Positions 8,609-15,903 of a DNA stretch of 36,359 nucleotides are shown here, piece by piece (within the stretch, counting starts at the first letter, position 1; each line of letters starts with the position of its first letter). The stretch is taken from the NCBI RefSeq assembly GCF_029439455.1, contig NZ_JAQFVG010000244.1, positions 1 through 36,359 on the forward strand. Reading direction: 5' to 3'. Source of the DNA: Caballeronia sp. BR00000012568055. Lineage in GTDB: Bacteria > Pseudomonadota > Gammaproteobacteria > Burkholderiales > Burkholderiaceae. A model generated the notes under the pieces. That model saw only the letters and a program-made list of their open reading frames with translations, searched no databases and was not told the origin of the DNA. A program made the translations under genes and the position numbers.

Positions 8609-8647
8609 GATTGAAACCTCTGACGAGAATTTCAATCTCCCTATAAT
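8609..8647 (+). promoter_or_regulatory. Candidate promoter with operator-like inverted repeat upstream of the unknown membrane gene
   Basis: A perfect TATAAT (8642-8647) is preceded, with 16-bp spacing, by CTGACG (8620-8625; four matches to TTGACA). A GC-rich discriminator (GAGCGGG) follows. Arms GATTGAAA (8609-8616) and TTTCAATC (8630-8637) form a perfect 8-bp inverted repeat with a 13-bp spacer. The dyad is centred on the -35 and ends 4 bp before the -10, a position suited to a repressor. The predicted transcript start is near 8654. Confidence 0.6.
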
Positions 8648-8745
8648 GAGCGGGCTTCGCTGCGTGAATCTTTCTACACGCGCGAAGCGATTTCGCCGTC
8701 GCTGAATACACGCGGCGGCAGGCAACATGTGGACAGGAGTTTTCT

Positions 8746-9567
8746 TTGGCGAGACCCAAGCAAATCAGCGCGAGCCCGGCGCCGGGCGCGGGGACCGTGT
8801 TCGCACTGCGAGCCATCGGACTGGTGCTCGCGGCGCGATGGGCCTTTTCGATGGCGCAGATGGGCTACCTGTCCTCGTTGCGCGCGATGACTTCGTCGCC
8901 ATGGGCCTGTATCAATCTCGTGCTTATCTTTCTGCTGGTCGTTCTGCCGGGCGCAAAGCCGCGCGCGGAGCGGCCGCTGCATCCGTTGCCGCAATGGTTG
9001 CGGCAGGCGCTGCGCTTTCTCGGGCTGCTGACGTTCGCGTTCGCGCTGTTTTCGGTGTGCGCGTTCGTGTGGACTTCCGGCTGGCGGCAATTCGTGCACG
9101 CGCTCGCCGAGACCAACGGCTGGCTGCTGGTCGGTCCGGCGCTGTACGCGGTCGTGATCTGGATTTGCCGGCCGCGCTCGCTGTGGCGGACGAATATCGC
9201 GGCGCGGCGCTTTTCTATCGGCCGATATGCGATTTCGCTTGATCCGGTGACGCGCACGGCTGTTGTGTGGGCGGAAAGCCGCAAACTCGGTCAGTACGAT
9301 GCGCGCGAGTTGTCGCTGAAGTGGCCGGAGCCGGCGGCGGAAGTGCCATCGTCCACCATGCTCGCGACCGATCCGCCCACGTCGTACGTGCAATCGAGTG
9401 GGCAAGCGCGTCGCGGCGTGTTGGCGCGTCGTCCGAAAATCGAATTGCAGTGGAATTCGCCGGCAGCGGCGGGGCACAATCGGACCACCGTGTTTCGCGC
9501 GCCGCTTGTGAGCGTCAGCGATCGCCATACGGCCAAAGCGCTCGATATCACCTTGCGGCAGATCTGA
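8746..9567 (+). CDS. conserved-looking membrane protein of unknown function
   Basis: I do not recognise a family for this 273-aa product. About four hydrophobic helices occupy the first half (roughly residues 17-38, 53-69, 89-110 and 124-141), with a positively charged loop (RPRSLWR) after the last. The second half (~145-273) is soluble, with several short beta-like stretches (RFSIGRYAISLDPVTRTAVVW) and no cysteine or metal motif. The start is taken as TTG at 8746 because GGAG (8736-8739) lies 6 nt upstream and no ATG in frame is well placed. It is followed 27 nt later by the DUF2214 gene on the same strand, so the two probably form one transcript from the promoter at 8620-8647. Confidence 0.75.
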   Translation: MARPKQISASPAPGAGTVFALRAIGLVLAARWAFSMAQMGYLSSLRAMTSSPWACINLVLIFLLVVLPGAKPRAERPLHPLPQWLRQALRFLGLLTFAFALFSVCAFVWTSGWRQFVHALAETNGWLLVGPALYAVVIWICRPRSLWRTNIAARRFSIGRYAISLDPVTRTAVVWAESRKLGQYDARELSLKWPEPAAEVPSSTMLATDPPTSYVQSSGQARRGVLARRPKIELQWNSPAAAGHNRTTVFRAPLVSVSDRHTAKALDITLRQI

Positions 9568-9594
9568 AGACGTAACGAAAAGTCGGAGGTCGGG

Positions 9595-10068
9595 ATGCTG
9601 TTACGCTGGTTGCTGGCCGCGCTTCATCTGCTTGCCTTCGGTTTCGCGCTCGCTTCTATATTGGCTCGAGCGCGGGCGCTGCGGCGTATCGATGCCGCGC
9701 AATCCGTGCAAGCCAACGAACTTCGATTACGCGATGTCTTCCGCTCCGACGCGGTATGGGGCATCACCGCGATCGTGCTGATCGTCACCGGCGTGACGCG
9801 CGCGTTCGGTGGCTTCGAGAAGGGCGGCTCGTACTATTTGCACGAGCCGCTTTTTCATTTGAAGATGACCGTACTGGTCATCATCCTGCTGATCGAAGTG
9901 TCACCGATGCTCGCGCTGATCAAATGGCGCGTCGCGCTGGCGCAGGGCGGGGCGATCGACCTGACGCGTGCGAAGCGCTTCGCGTGGATGAGCGATCTCG
10001 AAGCCGGACTCGTGATGGTGATGGTGATTGCGGCGAGCGGAATGGCGCGGGGCGTCTGGGCAGGGTAG
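9595..10068 (+). CDS. DUF2214-family membrane protein
   Basis: This 157-aa protein has four predicted membrane helices (about residues 3-24, 53-70, 90-110 and 134-152). It has the arrangement of the DUF2214 family: a short cytoplasmic loop after helix 1, GGFEKGGSYYLHEPLFHLKM before helix 3, and a conserved WMSDLEAGLVMVMV end. The H-x-K in LFHLK and the E of LLIEVSP lie near membrane boundaries. The function of the family is unknown. GGAGGT (9585-9590) precedes the ATG. It ends 6 bp from the convergent glycosyltransferase-domain gene, with no hairpin between them. Confidence 0.8.
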   Translation: MLLRWLLAALHLLAFGFALASILARARALRRIDAAQSVQANELRLRDVFRSDAVWGITAIVLIVTGVTRAFGGFEKGGSYYLHEPLFHLKMTVLVIILLIEVSPMLALIKWRVALAQGGAIDLTRAKRFAWMSDLEAGLVMVMVIAASGMARGVWAG

Positions 10069-10074
10069 CGCTTT

Positions 10075-10758
10075 TTAGTCGGCGTACTTTTCCCGATATC
10101 GCGTCAGCATGTGCCTCCAGCCGGGCGAACGGAAATCACCGTTGCTTCCGTGTACGACGCTGAGCGGCCATGTACCCATTGTCAGATGAGCGAGTTCAGC
10201 CTGACGGCAGAAATCCAGATCGTAGAAGTGAAAATCGAACTGCTCGTCGAAACGCACGCCGGACTGAATCAGGCGATCACTGTCGACGGCGAGCAAGAGG
10301 CCATCGAGCAGTTTGCAGGCGCGCCGTGATGGTCCGAAATTCGAGATCTCGTAAGGAAAGCCTTTGCCATTGCCGACGATACCGCTCAGAAAGCGCTTTT
10401 CGTCGCCGGTGAAATGCTCGTCGATGAAGAGCCAGGAAGGTTGCCGCGGTACACGGCGCGCATTGCCTGCGACGCCGACGATATCGAACATCCGCACGGC
10501 CTCGGCGATCTGATGGCTCCATTGGACATCACAGAAATGGACGTCGTCGTGAACGAACACCAAGATAGCCGGGCTTTCCCGGGCTTCTTCGATCGCGATG
10601 TTGTATATCGTGGAAAGGCCTTGGCTGTTTTTTGAGAAAAGCCGCAACTCAAACGGATTGAAGTATTGATGCGTGACCAACGATATTCCGGTTGCGGACT
10701 TCAGAAAGAAGTCTTCGTCCGATGCGCGGGTGCCGCAAACAACGCGGACAGGTTTCAT
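10075..10758 (-). CDS. StrF-like glycosyltransferase-domain protein
   Basis: This 227-aa protein resembles the short GT2-like domain found in StrF-type proteins. After a start MKPVRVVCGTRAS, residues 66-73 read LVFVHDDV, which serves as the DxD-like metal and sugar-nucleotide motif. The later FHFYDLDFCRQA matches the acidic loop seen in these domains (YDLDFC). RRVPRQPSWLF and VHGSNGDFRSPGW are further semi-conserved parts. No signal peptide or membrane helix is visible, and the substrate is unknown. Third codon positions are visibly less G/C-biased than in the neighbouring genes, suggesting a different history. It lies between the DUF2214 gene (tail to tail) and tRNA-Val. Confidence 0.75.
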   Translation of the reverse strand: MKPVRVVCGTRASDEDFFLKSATGISLVTHQYFNPFELRLFSKNSQGLSTIYNIAIEEARESPAILVFVHDDVHFCDVQWSHQIAEAVRMFDIVGVAGNARRVPRQPSWLFIDEHFTGDEKRFLSGIVGNGKGFPYEISNFGPSRRACKLLDGLLLAVDSDRLIQSGVRFDEQFDFHFYDLDFCRQAELAHLTMGTWPLSVVHGSNGDFRSPGWRHMLTRYREKYAD

Positions 10759-10840
10759 GCTTGAACTTGACCTTTGATTACGATTACGCCAAAGGGGACA
10801 ACGCTATCGTTCTGTTGGAGAATTTGGGCATACAAAAGAA

Positions 10841-10876
10841 AAAAGCCCAAGTCGTGAGACTTGGGCTTTTTGTTCT
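10841..10876 (-). terminator. Terminator of tRNA-Val (near-symmetrical hairpin)
   Basis: A 13-bp perfect stem (10841-10853 with 10858-10870) closes on loop GTGA. Runs of A on the left and T on the right give a U-tract in either direction. On the minus strand it lies about 38 nt after the tRNA-Val CCA end. Confidence 0.85.
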
Positions 10877-10907
10877 TCGGTGCTTGTCTTTACCAACACC
10901 AGAATTC

Positions 10908-10982
10908 TGGTGGGTAGTACTGGGATCGAACCAGTGACCCCTGCCGTGTGAAGGCAGTGCTCTACCGCTGAGCTAACCACCC
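10908..10982 (-). tRNA. tRNA-Val (CAC)
   Basis: Read on the minus strand, acceptor GGGTGGT pairs with ACTACCC (one G-T pair). The anticodon stem is CTGCC/GGCAG with loop TTCACAC and anticodon CAC (10950-10948). The T-loop is TTCGATC, the discriminator is A, and CCA is encoded (10910-10908). Length is 75 nt. The 3' end lies inside a 16-bp palindrome (10897-10912). Confidence 0.96.
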
Positions 10983-11061
10983 GAAGAGAAGCAAGATTAT
11001 GTCAGGCGTTTCGCATTTCGTAAAGGGGTTGCGAACGTAAAGTTAAGCGAATCTGAAAAAA

Positions 11062-11799
11062 TTAAGCTGCGACGGTATCGCCTTCTGCGGGCGCGGGTTC
11101 GGTGCGCCAGACGCTGGTGCCTTTGGCCGCTTTGTCGAGATCGCTCAGCACGGCTTCGTGTGCGCTGAGTTCGTCGGCGCTGGCCGCGATCACCAGCAGA
11201 TCGAGATCGTCCAATGCAATGGCCGATGTCGAGACGGAGCCGGGGATAGGCTGTTCGCCGAGCATGTCGATAACGAGGCTCTCCTGACCACGCGTCATCG
11301 ACAGATAAACTTCGGCGAGCAACTCCGAGTCGAGCAACGCGCCGTGCAAGGTCCGATGCGCATTGCTGATGCCAAAGCGGTCGCACAGCGCATCGAGCGA
11401 ATTGCGCTTGCCGGGGAACATCTGCTTGGCTTGCGCGAGCGAGTCGATCACGCCGGCGCACATCGTCGAGACTTTCGGCAAGCCGAGCAGCGCGAATTCC
11501 ATGTCGAGAAAGCCGACGTCGAATGGCGCGTTGTGGATGATCAACTCCGCGCCCGTGATGAAGTCGCGCAACTGCGCCGCGATTTCCGCGAACTTCGGTT
11601 TGTCGCTCAGAAATTCGGTCGTCAGGCCGTGGACGGCGAGTGCGCCCGGATCGCTGTCGCGTCCGGGATTGACGTAGAGGTGAAGGTTATTGCCGGTGAG
11701 CCGTCGATTCATCAACTCGACGCAGCCGATTTCGATGATCCGATCCCCCGTCTTTGCATTGAGGCCGGTGGTTTCGGTGTCCAGTATCAGTTGGCGCAT
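11062..11799 (-). CDS. dnaQ: DNA polymerase III epsilon subunit (proofreading 3'-5' exonuclease)
   Basis: Epsilon proofreads for the replicative polymerase core. This 245-aa protein has ExoI DTET (Asp7, Glu9), ExoII HNAPFD (Asp94) and the DEDDh ExoIII motif H152-G-A-L-L-D157. After the nuclease domain, QESLVI at 172-177 lies where the E. coli protein has its beta-clamp-binding QTSMAF. The last ~65 residues should carry the alpha-subunit contact. The open frame continues 93 codons further upstream, but that part overlaps rnhA and is low-quality. The ATG at 11799 (MRQLILDTETTG) is the family start. It lies 17 nt after rnhA on the same strand, an operon arrangement, whereas rnhA and dnaQ are divergent in E. 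coli. Confidence 0.95.
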   Translation of the reverse strand: MRQLILDTETTGLNAKTGDRIIEIGCVELMNRRLTGNNLHLYVNPGRDSDPGALAVHGLTTEFLSDKPKFAEIAAQLRDFITGAELIIHNAPFDVGFLDMEFALLGLPKVSTMCAGVIDSLAQAKQMFPGKRNSLDALCDRFGISNAHRTLHGALLDSELLAEVYLSMTRGQESLVIDMLGEQPIPGSVSTSAIALDDLDLLVIAASADELSAHEAVLSDLDKAAKGTSVWRTEPAPAEGDTVAA

Positions 11800-11816
11800 G
11801 TAATGGTGCCCTGCGT

Positions 11817-12278
11817 TCAGTTTGCTTCCGCAAGCGATGCAACGCCGCGATTGGCGAGCGCATCGGCGCGTTCGTTCTCGGGATGACCGGCGTGGCCCTT
11901 GACCCAACGCCATTCGATCTGATGCTGCGCGACGAGCGCGTCGAGCCGCTTCCACAGATCGGCGTTCTTGACCGGCGTTTTGGCGGCGGTCATCCAGTTC
12001 TTTTTTTTCCAGCCGTGAATCCACTCGCTGATACCTTTCTGCACGTATTGCGAGTCGGTATGGATCACAGCCGTGCACGGACGCTTCAGCGCTTCGAGCG
12101 CGGCGATCACCGCCATCAGTTCCATGCGATTGTTGGTGGTCGCGGGCTCGCCGCCGAATAGCTCTTTTTCGAGCGTGCCGAAGCGCAGCAGCGCGCCCCA
12201 GCCGCCGGGTCCGGGATTGCCTTTGCAGGCTCCGTCCGTATAAATGTCGATTACCTTGTTCTGTTCAGAATCAGTCAT
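11817..12278 (-). CDS. rnhA: ribonuclease HI
   Basis: RNase HI cleaves the RNA strand of RNA-DNA hybrids (primers, R-loops). The 153-aa protein starts close to its first strand, [16 protein letters not shown]. Catalytic residues are Asp15, Glu53 (RMEL), Asp75 (HTDS) and Asp139 (ERAD), with the flexible-loop His129 (KGHAGH). Each is offset by five from E. coli Asp10, Glu48, Asp70 and Asp134. The basic protrusion KKKNW (91-95) is present. Its start overlaps the end of the methyltransferase gene by 8 nt, and dnaQ follows 17 nt downstream. Confidence 0.96.
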   Translation of the reverse strand: MTDSEQNKVIDIYTDGACKGNPGPGGWGALLRFGTLEKELFGGEPATTNNRMELMAVIAALEALKRPCTAVIHTDSQYVQKGISEWIHGWKKKNWMTAAKTPVKNADLWKRLDALVAQHQIEWRWVKGHAGHPENERADALANRGVASLAEAN

Positions 12279-13098
12279 TGATCTCGTTGCGGGTATGCGG
12301 CGCGGCGACCGGCGCGAGTCCGGGCGCGAGCGCGGGTTTCTTGAGCCTGCGTGGGCCGATGAGCCGCATGCCGCGCACGCGCTTCACCGCCGTGATCATG
12401 TAGGCCGCGCCGAAAATGGGCCACCAGCGATCGCCCGCCGGTTCCATGAAGCTATAACGCTGGAGCCATTTATCCGTCAGAAGCGGCGGACGATAACAGC
12501 CGAAGCGCCCGCGTTCAAGATCGAATCCGAGCAGCTTGATCCAGTCCTTGATCCGCGTGAAGGCGATCATTTCGTGCGCCGCCGGCACGAACGGCCGCCC
12601 CGCGACTTTGCCGAGCGATTGCCGCGCGCCCCACAAACTCAACGAATTGAAGCCGAGAATGATCAACTGACCTTCCGGCACGAGCACGCGCTCTGCCTCT
12701 CTCAATAGCCGATGCGGATCGCGCGAAAATTCCAGCGTATGCGGCAGCACGAGCAGATCGACGCTTTGCGCTTCGAATGGCAGATCGAGCAGATCGCACC
12801 AGACGGTGCTCCGGCCATCCGGTGCGCTCGCTCCGGGCAAGGCGCTCACGCCTGCCGATGCAGCGTGCGGCACCGTATAAGGCGCGCTCGCGCCGCTTTC
12901 GGCATCGAGCACGAGCGCGCGGCCGGTCATGCGGTTTTCGCGCAGGGCATCGAGTTGCGGCATGCCGAGCTGCAACGCGTGATAGCCGAAAATGTCCGAC
13001 ACCACGCGATCGAGCTGCGCCTGCTCCCAGTCGAGCACGTAGCGTCCGGGCGCGGAGCTCGTCCAGGCGGGCCAGTCTATAATCGATCGCTCTGACAT
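12271..13098 (-). CDS. class I SAM-dependent methyltransferase (YafS-like)
   Basis: This 275-aa protein has the Methyltransf_11 core order. [50 protein letters not shown] (residues ~112-165 overall) contains the motif II/III region and the post-motif helix. The usual glycine-rich motif I is degenerate (ALVLDAESG). Target and product are unknown. The position between gloB and rnhA-dnaQ matches E. coli yafS (gloB-yafS-rnhA-dnaQ). It is the first gene of the minus-strand unit, diverges from gloB across 62 bp, and overlaps rnhA by 8 nt. The C-terminal tail is rich in Pro, Ala and Arg. Confidence 0.85.
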   Translation of the reverse strand: MSERSIIDWPAWTSSAPGRYVLDWEQAQLDRVVSDIFGYHALQLGMPQLDALRENRMTGRALVLDAESGASAPYTVPHAASAGVSALPGASAPDGRSTVWCDLLDLPFEAQSVDLLVLPHTLEFSRDPHRLLREAERVLVPEGQLIILGFNSLSLWGARQSLGKVAGRPFVPAAHEMIAFTRIKDWIKLLGFDLERGRFGCYRPPLLTDKWLQRYSFMEPAGDRWWPIFGAAYMITAVKRVRGMRLIGPRRLKKPALAPGLAPVAAPHTRNEIND

Positions 13099-13160
13099 GT
13101 TCGAGTTGCCGCGTTGATGTTTGGCCTTAACTTTGGCTGTGTTTCGGCTACGGAATCGCT

Positions 13161-13979
13161 ATGAATTCACCTGCCCAGAATGCGCTTGAATACGTGCCGG
13201 TCCCGGCGTTCGAAGATAACTACATCTGGATCGTGTCCGACTCGCGCAATGCCGTCGTCGTCGATCCGGGCGATGCCGCGCCCGTCGAGGCTTATCTTGC
13301 ACAACGTGGTTGGCGGCTGTCCGCTATTTTACTCACGCACCATCACAACGACCATGTCGGTGGAGTGAAAGCACTGCTCGATAGCCGATCGGCCGAGGGT
13401 GGCGTGCCGGTGTATGGGCCTGCGAGCGAGCGTATCGATCATTTGACGCAACGCGTGTCGGGCGGCGATTCGGTGACGATCGAACATCCCGCACTGTCAT
13501 TCACCGTGATCGATGTTCCCGGCCATACGGCGGGTCACATCGCTTATTTTCAGGTGGCCGATCCGAACGGCACGCCGCATTTATTTTGCGGCGACACGCT
13601 GTTCGCCAGCGGCTGCGGGCGTCTGTTCGAAGGCACCGCCGAGCAAATGCTCAATTCACTCGATGCGCTCGCCGCGTTGCCTGCCGAAACGCAAGTACAT
13701 TGCGCGCACGAATACACGCTGTCGAATATCCGATTCGCGCGCGCGTGCGAACCCGGCAACGACGCGCTCGCCCGCTGGAGCGACGACGCGCAGGCGCTCC
13801 GATCCGCGGGCAAACCCACCTTGCCTACGACGATTGGCCATGAGCGCGCGGTCAACCCGTTCCTGCGCGCCGACGTCCCCGAGGTTCAGGCGACGCTTTC
13901 CACGCAATTCGGCCAGCCGATTTCCGACCGCCTCGAAGCGTTTCGAATGATGCGCGGCTGGAAGGATAAGTTCCGCTAA
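13161..13979 (+). CDS. gloB: hydroxyacylglutathione hydrolase (glyoxalase II)
   Basis: GloB hydrolyses S-lactoylglutathione to D-lactate and glutathione, the second step of methylglyoxal detoxification. The 272-aa protein is a metallo-beta-lactamase-fold enzyme. The binuclear metal motif is [10 protein letters not shown] (59-68). Further ligands lie in VPGHTAGHI and [18 protein letters not shown], and [13 protein letters not shown] is the glyoxalase-II-specific segment. The N-terminus [13 protein letters not shown] supports the ATG at 13161. It is divergent from the methyltransferase-rnhA-dnaQ unit. Confidence 0.96.
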   Translation: MNSPAQNALEYVPVPAFEDNYIWIVSDSRNAVVVDPGDAAPVEAYLAQRGWRLSAILLTHHHNDHVGGVKALLDSRSAEGGVPVYGPASERIDHLTQRVSGGDSVTIEHPALSFTVIDVPGHTAGHIAYFQVADPNGTPHLFCGDTLFASGCGRLFEGTAEQMLNSLDALAALPAETQVHCAHEYTLSNIRFARACEPGNDALARWSDDAQALRSAGKPTLPTTIGHERAVNPFLRADVPEVQATLSTQFGQPISDRLEAFRMMRGWKDKFR

Positions 13980-14065
13980 CCTGAAGCAATTGTGGTCAAC
14001 TTAATCCGAAACGTAGGAAACGTCGTTAGATCGCGGATTTTGCAGGGGTTTTACGTGCATTCTTA

Positions 14066-14094
14066 TTGACGTCTTAAGTGTGGTTCCGTACCAT
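14066..14094 (+). promoter_or_regulatory. Candidate sigma-70 promoter of mltD
   Basis: TTGACG (14066-14071; five of six matches) and TACCAT (14089-14094; four of six) are separated by exactly 17 bp. The predicted start is near 14101, about 38 nt before the mltD ATG. Confidence 0.6.
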
Positions 14095-14138
14095 CGGCTG
14101 CAAATTCCAAGCATTACCTTTTGGAAGCCGAGACGTTC

Positions 14139-15800
14139 ATGCGACTAACACTTAGTGCGCTCGCCGTCCTGACGCTGGCCGCGTGCGCCAGCCAGGGACC
14201 GACAGCGCCCGCCACAGACACAGCCACCGCTACTCCTACCGAAGCCTCGCAGCAGAAAGTCGCCGACACCATTCGCCGCACCGCCGCAGCCAAGGAAACC
14301 ATCAACGTAGACAAGACGCCAGTTACCTCGCTCGCGGGGTCGGCGGATCTTTGGGCGCGTATTCGCAATGGTTTCCAGATTCCGGACCTGCAAAGCGATC
14401 TCGTCGATATGCAGGTGAACTGGTACGCGCAACGGCCGGATTACGTCGAGCGCATGACCGGACGCTCGCAGAAGTATCTGTATCACATTGTCGAGGAACT
14501 CGAGCAGCGGCATATGCCGACCGAACTGGCGCTGCTGCCGTTCATCGAATCGGCGTTCAATCCGCAGGCGCTGTCGGTCGCGAAGGCTGCCGGTATGTGG
14601 CAGTTCGTGCCGGGCACGGGCCGCGACTACAACCTCAAGCAGAACATGTGGCAGGACGAGCGCCGCGACGTGCTGGCATCGACCAGTGCGGCGCTCGACT
14701 ATCTCTCGCGTCTGCACGATATGTTCGGCGACTGGCGTCTGGCGCTCGCCGCGTATAACTGGGGCGAGGGCAACGTGCAGCGCGCCATCGCGCGTAATGA
14801 GGCGGCGGGCTTGCCGACGGACTACGAAAGTCTGCGCATGCCCAACGAAACGCGCAACTACGTGCCGAAGCTGCAAGCCGTCAAGAACATCGTCAGCAAT
14901 CCGCAGATGTATGGGCTGACGCTGCCGGATATTCCGAATCACCCGTATTTCGTGACGGTGACCACCGCGCGCGATATCGACGTGACTATGGCGGCGAAGC
15001 TCGCCAGCATGAGTGTCGAGGAGTTCCGCTCGCTGAATCCGTCGTTTTCGAAGCCGGTCATTCTCGGCGCGACGAATCCGCAAATTCTGCTTCCGTTCGA
15101 TAACGCCGCGACGTTCCAGCGCAATCTGACGTCATACTCGGGCGCGCTGTCGTCGTGGACAACGTATACGGTGACCGAACGCGCGCGTCCGGCCGCGATC
15201 GCTGAAAAAATCGGTGTCGATGCGGACACGCTTATGTCCGTGAACCGCATTCCGGCGGGCATGCGTCTGAAGCCGGGATCGACCATCGTCGTTCCCCGTA
15301 ACGATGACGACGACGAAGATATCAGCGCCGACGTCGCCGAAAACGCCATGCTCGCCGTCGAACGTGATGTCCCCGACACGCGCAAGATGCTGATCCGCGT
15401 GCGTCGCCAGCAGTCCATCGGCACGCTGGCTGATCGCTATGATGTGTCGGTGGCGCAGATTCGCGCGTGGAACCGTACGCATCGCGAGACGTTTATGCCG
15501 GGGCAGGTCGTTGTGCTGCATGTGCCTTACGGCCGTGCGGTGCCGGCGGAGCCGGGTCCGGCGCGTATCGAGACCGTGTCGGCATCGAGCCGTTCGGCGG
15601 GCGGGGTATCGAAAATCGGTACACGTGTGCCGGCGTCGAAGAGCATGAACAGCACGAACAGCACCAAGGGCACGAAGTACAAGCCAGTCGCGGTGAAGAA
15701 GGTTTCGTCTCCGGCAGCGGCAAGCCCGCCCAAGGCAAGCACGAAGACTGCCAAACCGGCAGCCGCGCATTCGACCAGCAGCAAGTCGAAAAAGAAATAA
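14139..15800 (+). CDS. mltD: membrane-bound lytic murein transglycosylase D
   Basis: MltD cleaves the MurNAc-GlcNAc bond of peptidoglycan, leaving 1,6-anhydroMurNAc ends. From the ATG at 14139 the 553-aa product begins MRLTLSALAVLTLAAC, a lipoprotein signal with Cys16, so it should sit in the outer membrane facing the periplasm. The SLT domain spans about 115-250, with catalytic Glu137 in LLPFIESAFNP, then GMWQFVPGTGRDYNL and AAYNWGEGNV (204-213). Two LysM peptidoglycan-binding repeats follow at about 341-385 and 418-462. They are separated by an acidic linker (DDDDED) and followed by a Ser/Thr/Lys/Ala-rich tail ending KSKKK. An in-frame TTG at 14121 is less likely because it would displace the lipoprotein signal. 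Confidence 0.95.
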   Translation: MRLTLSALAVLTLAACASQGPTAPATDTATATPTEASQQKVADTIRRTAAAKETINVDKTPVTSLAGSADLWARIRNGFQIPDLQSDLVDMQVNWYAQRPDYVERMTGRSQKYLYHIVEELEQRHMPTELALLPFIESAFNPQALSVAKAAGMWQFVPGTGRDYNLKQNMWQDERRDVLASTSAALDYLSRLHDMFGDWRLALAAYNWGEGNVQRAIARNEAAGLPTDYESLRMPNETRNYVPKLQAVKNIVSNPQMYGLTLPDIPNHPYFVTVTTARDIDVTMAAKLASMSVEEFRSLNPSFSKPVILGATNPQILLPFDNAATFQRNLTSYSGALSSWTTYTVTERARPAAIAEKIGVDADTLMSVNRIPAGMRLKPGSTIVVPRNDDDDEDISADVAENAMLAVERDVPDTRKMLIRVRRQQSIGTLADRYDVSVAQIRAWNRTHRETFMPGQVVVLHVPYGRAVPAEPGPARIETVSASSRSAGGVSKIGTRVPASKSMNSTNSTKGTKYKPVAVKKVSSPAAASPPKASTKTAKPAAAHSTSSKSKKK

Positions 15801-15826
15801 GCCCGCGCGCGCTTCAGCTTTATTCC

Positions 15827-15859
15827 ACGCCGTCACCAAGGTGACGGCGTTTTCGTTTG
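15827..15859 (+). terminator. Rho-independent terminator of mltD
   Basis: ACGCCGTCAC (15827-15836) pairs with GTGACGGCGT (15841-15850) across loop CAAG, followed by TTTCGTTT. It starts 27 nt after the mltD stop. The downstream transporter start was placed after it. Confidence 0.85.
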
Positions 15860-15903
15860 GCGACGCAGTTAAACTGGCGTTTCAAAAAAGCGCTGGTCAC
15901 CGA

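Noticed and set aside
10075..10982. Genomic island integrated at tRNA-Val
   Set aside because: There is no integrase, no second copy of the tRNA 3' end within the window, and only one atypical gene.
11800..12078. N-terminal 93-residue extension of DnaQ
   Set aside because: It overlaps rnhA, has an Arg-rich non-family sequence, and the canonical DnaQ start is the ATG at 11799.
15841..15903. GTG at 15841 as the MFS transporter start
   Set aside because: It lies inside the hairpin of the mltD terminator; the ATG at 15904 begins directly before the first membrane helix.
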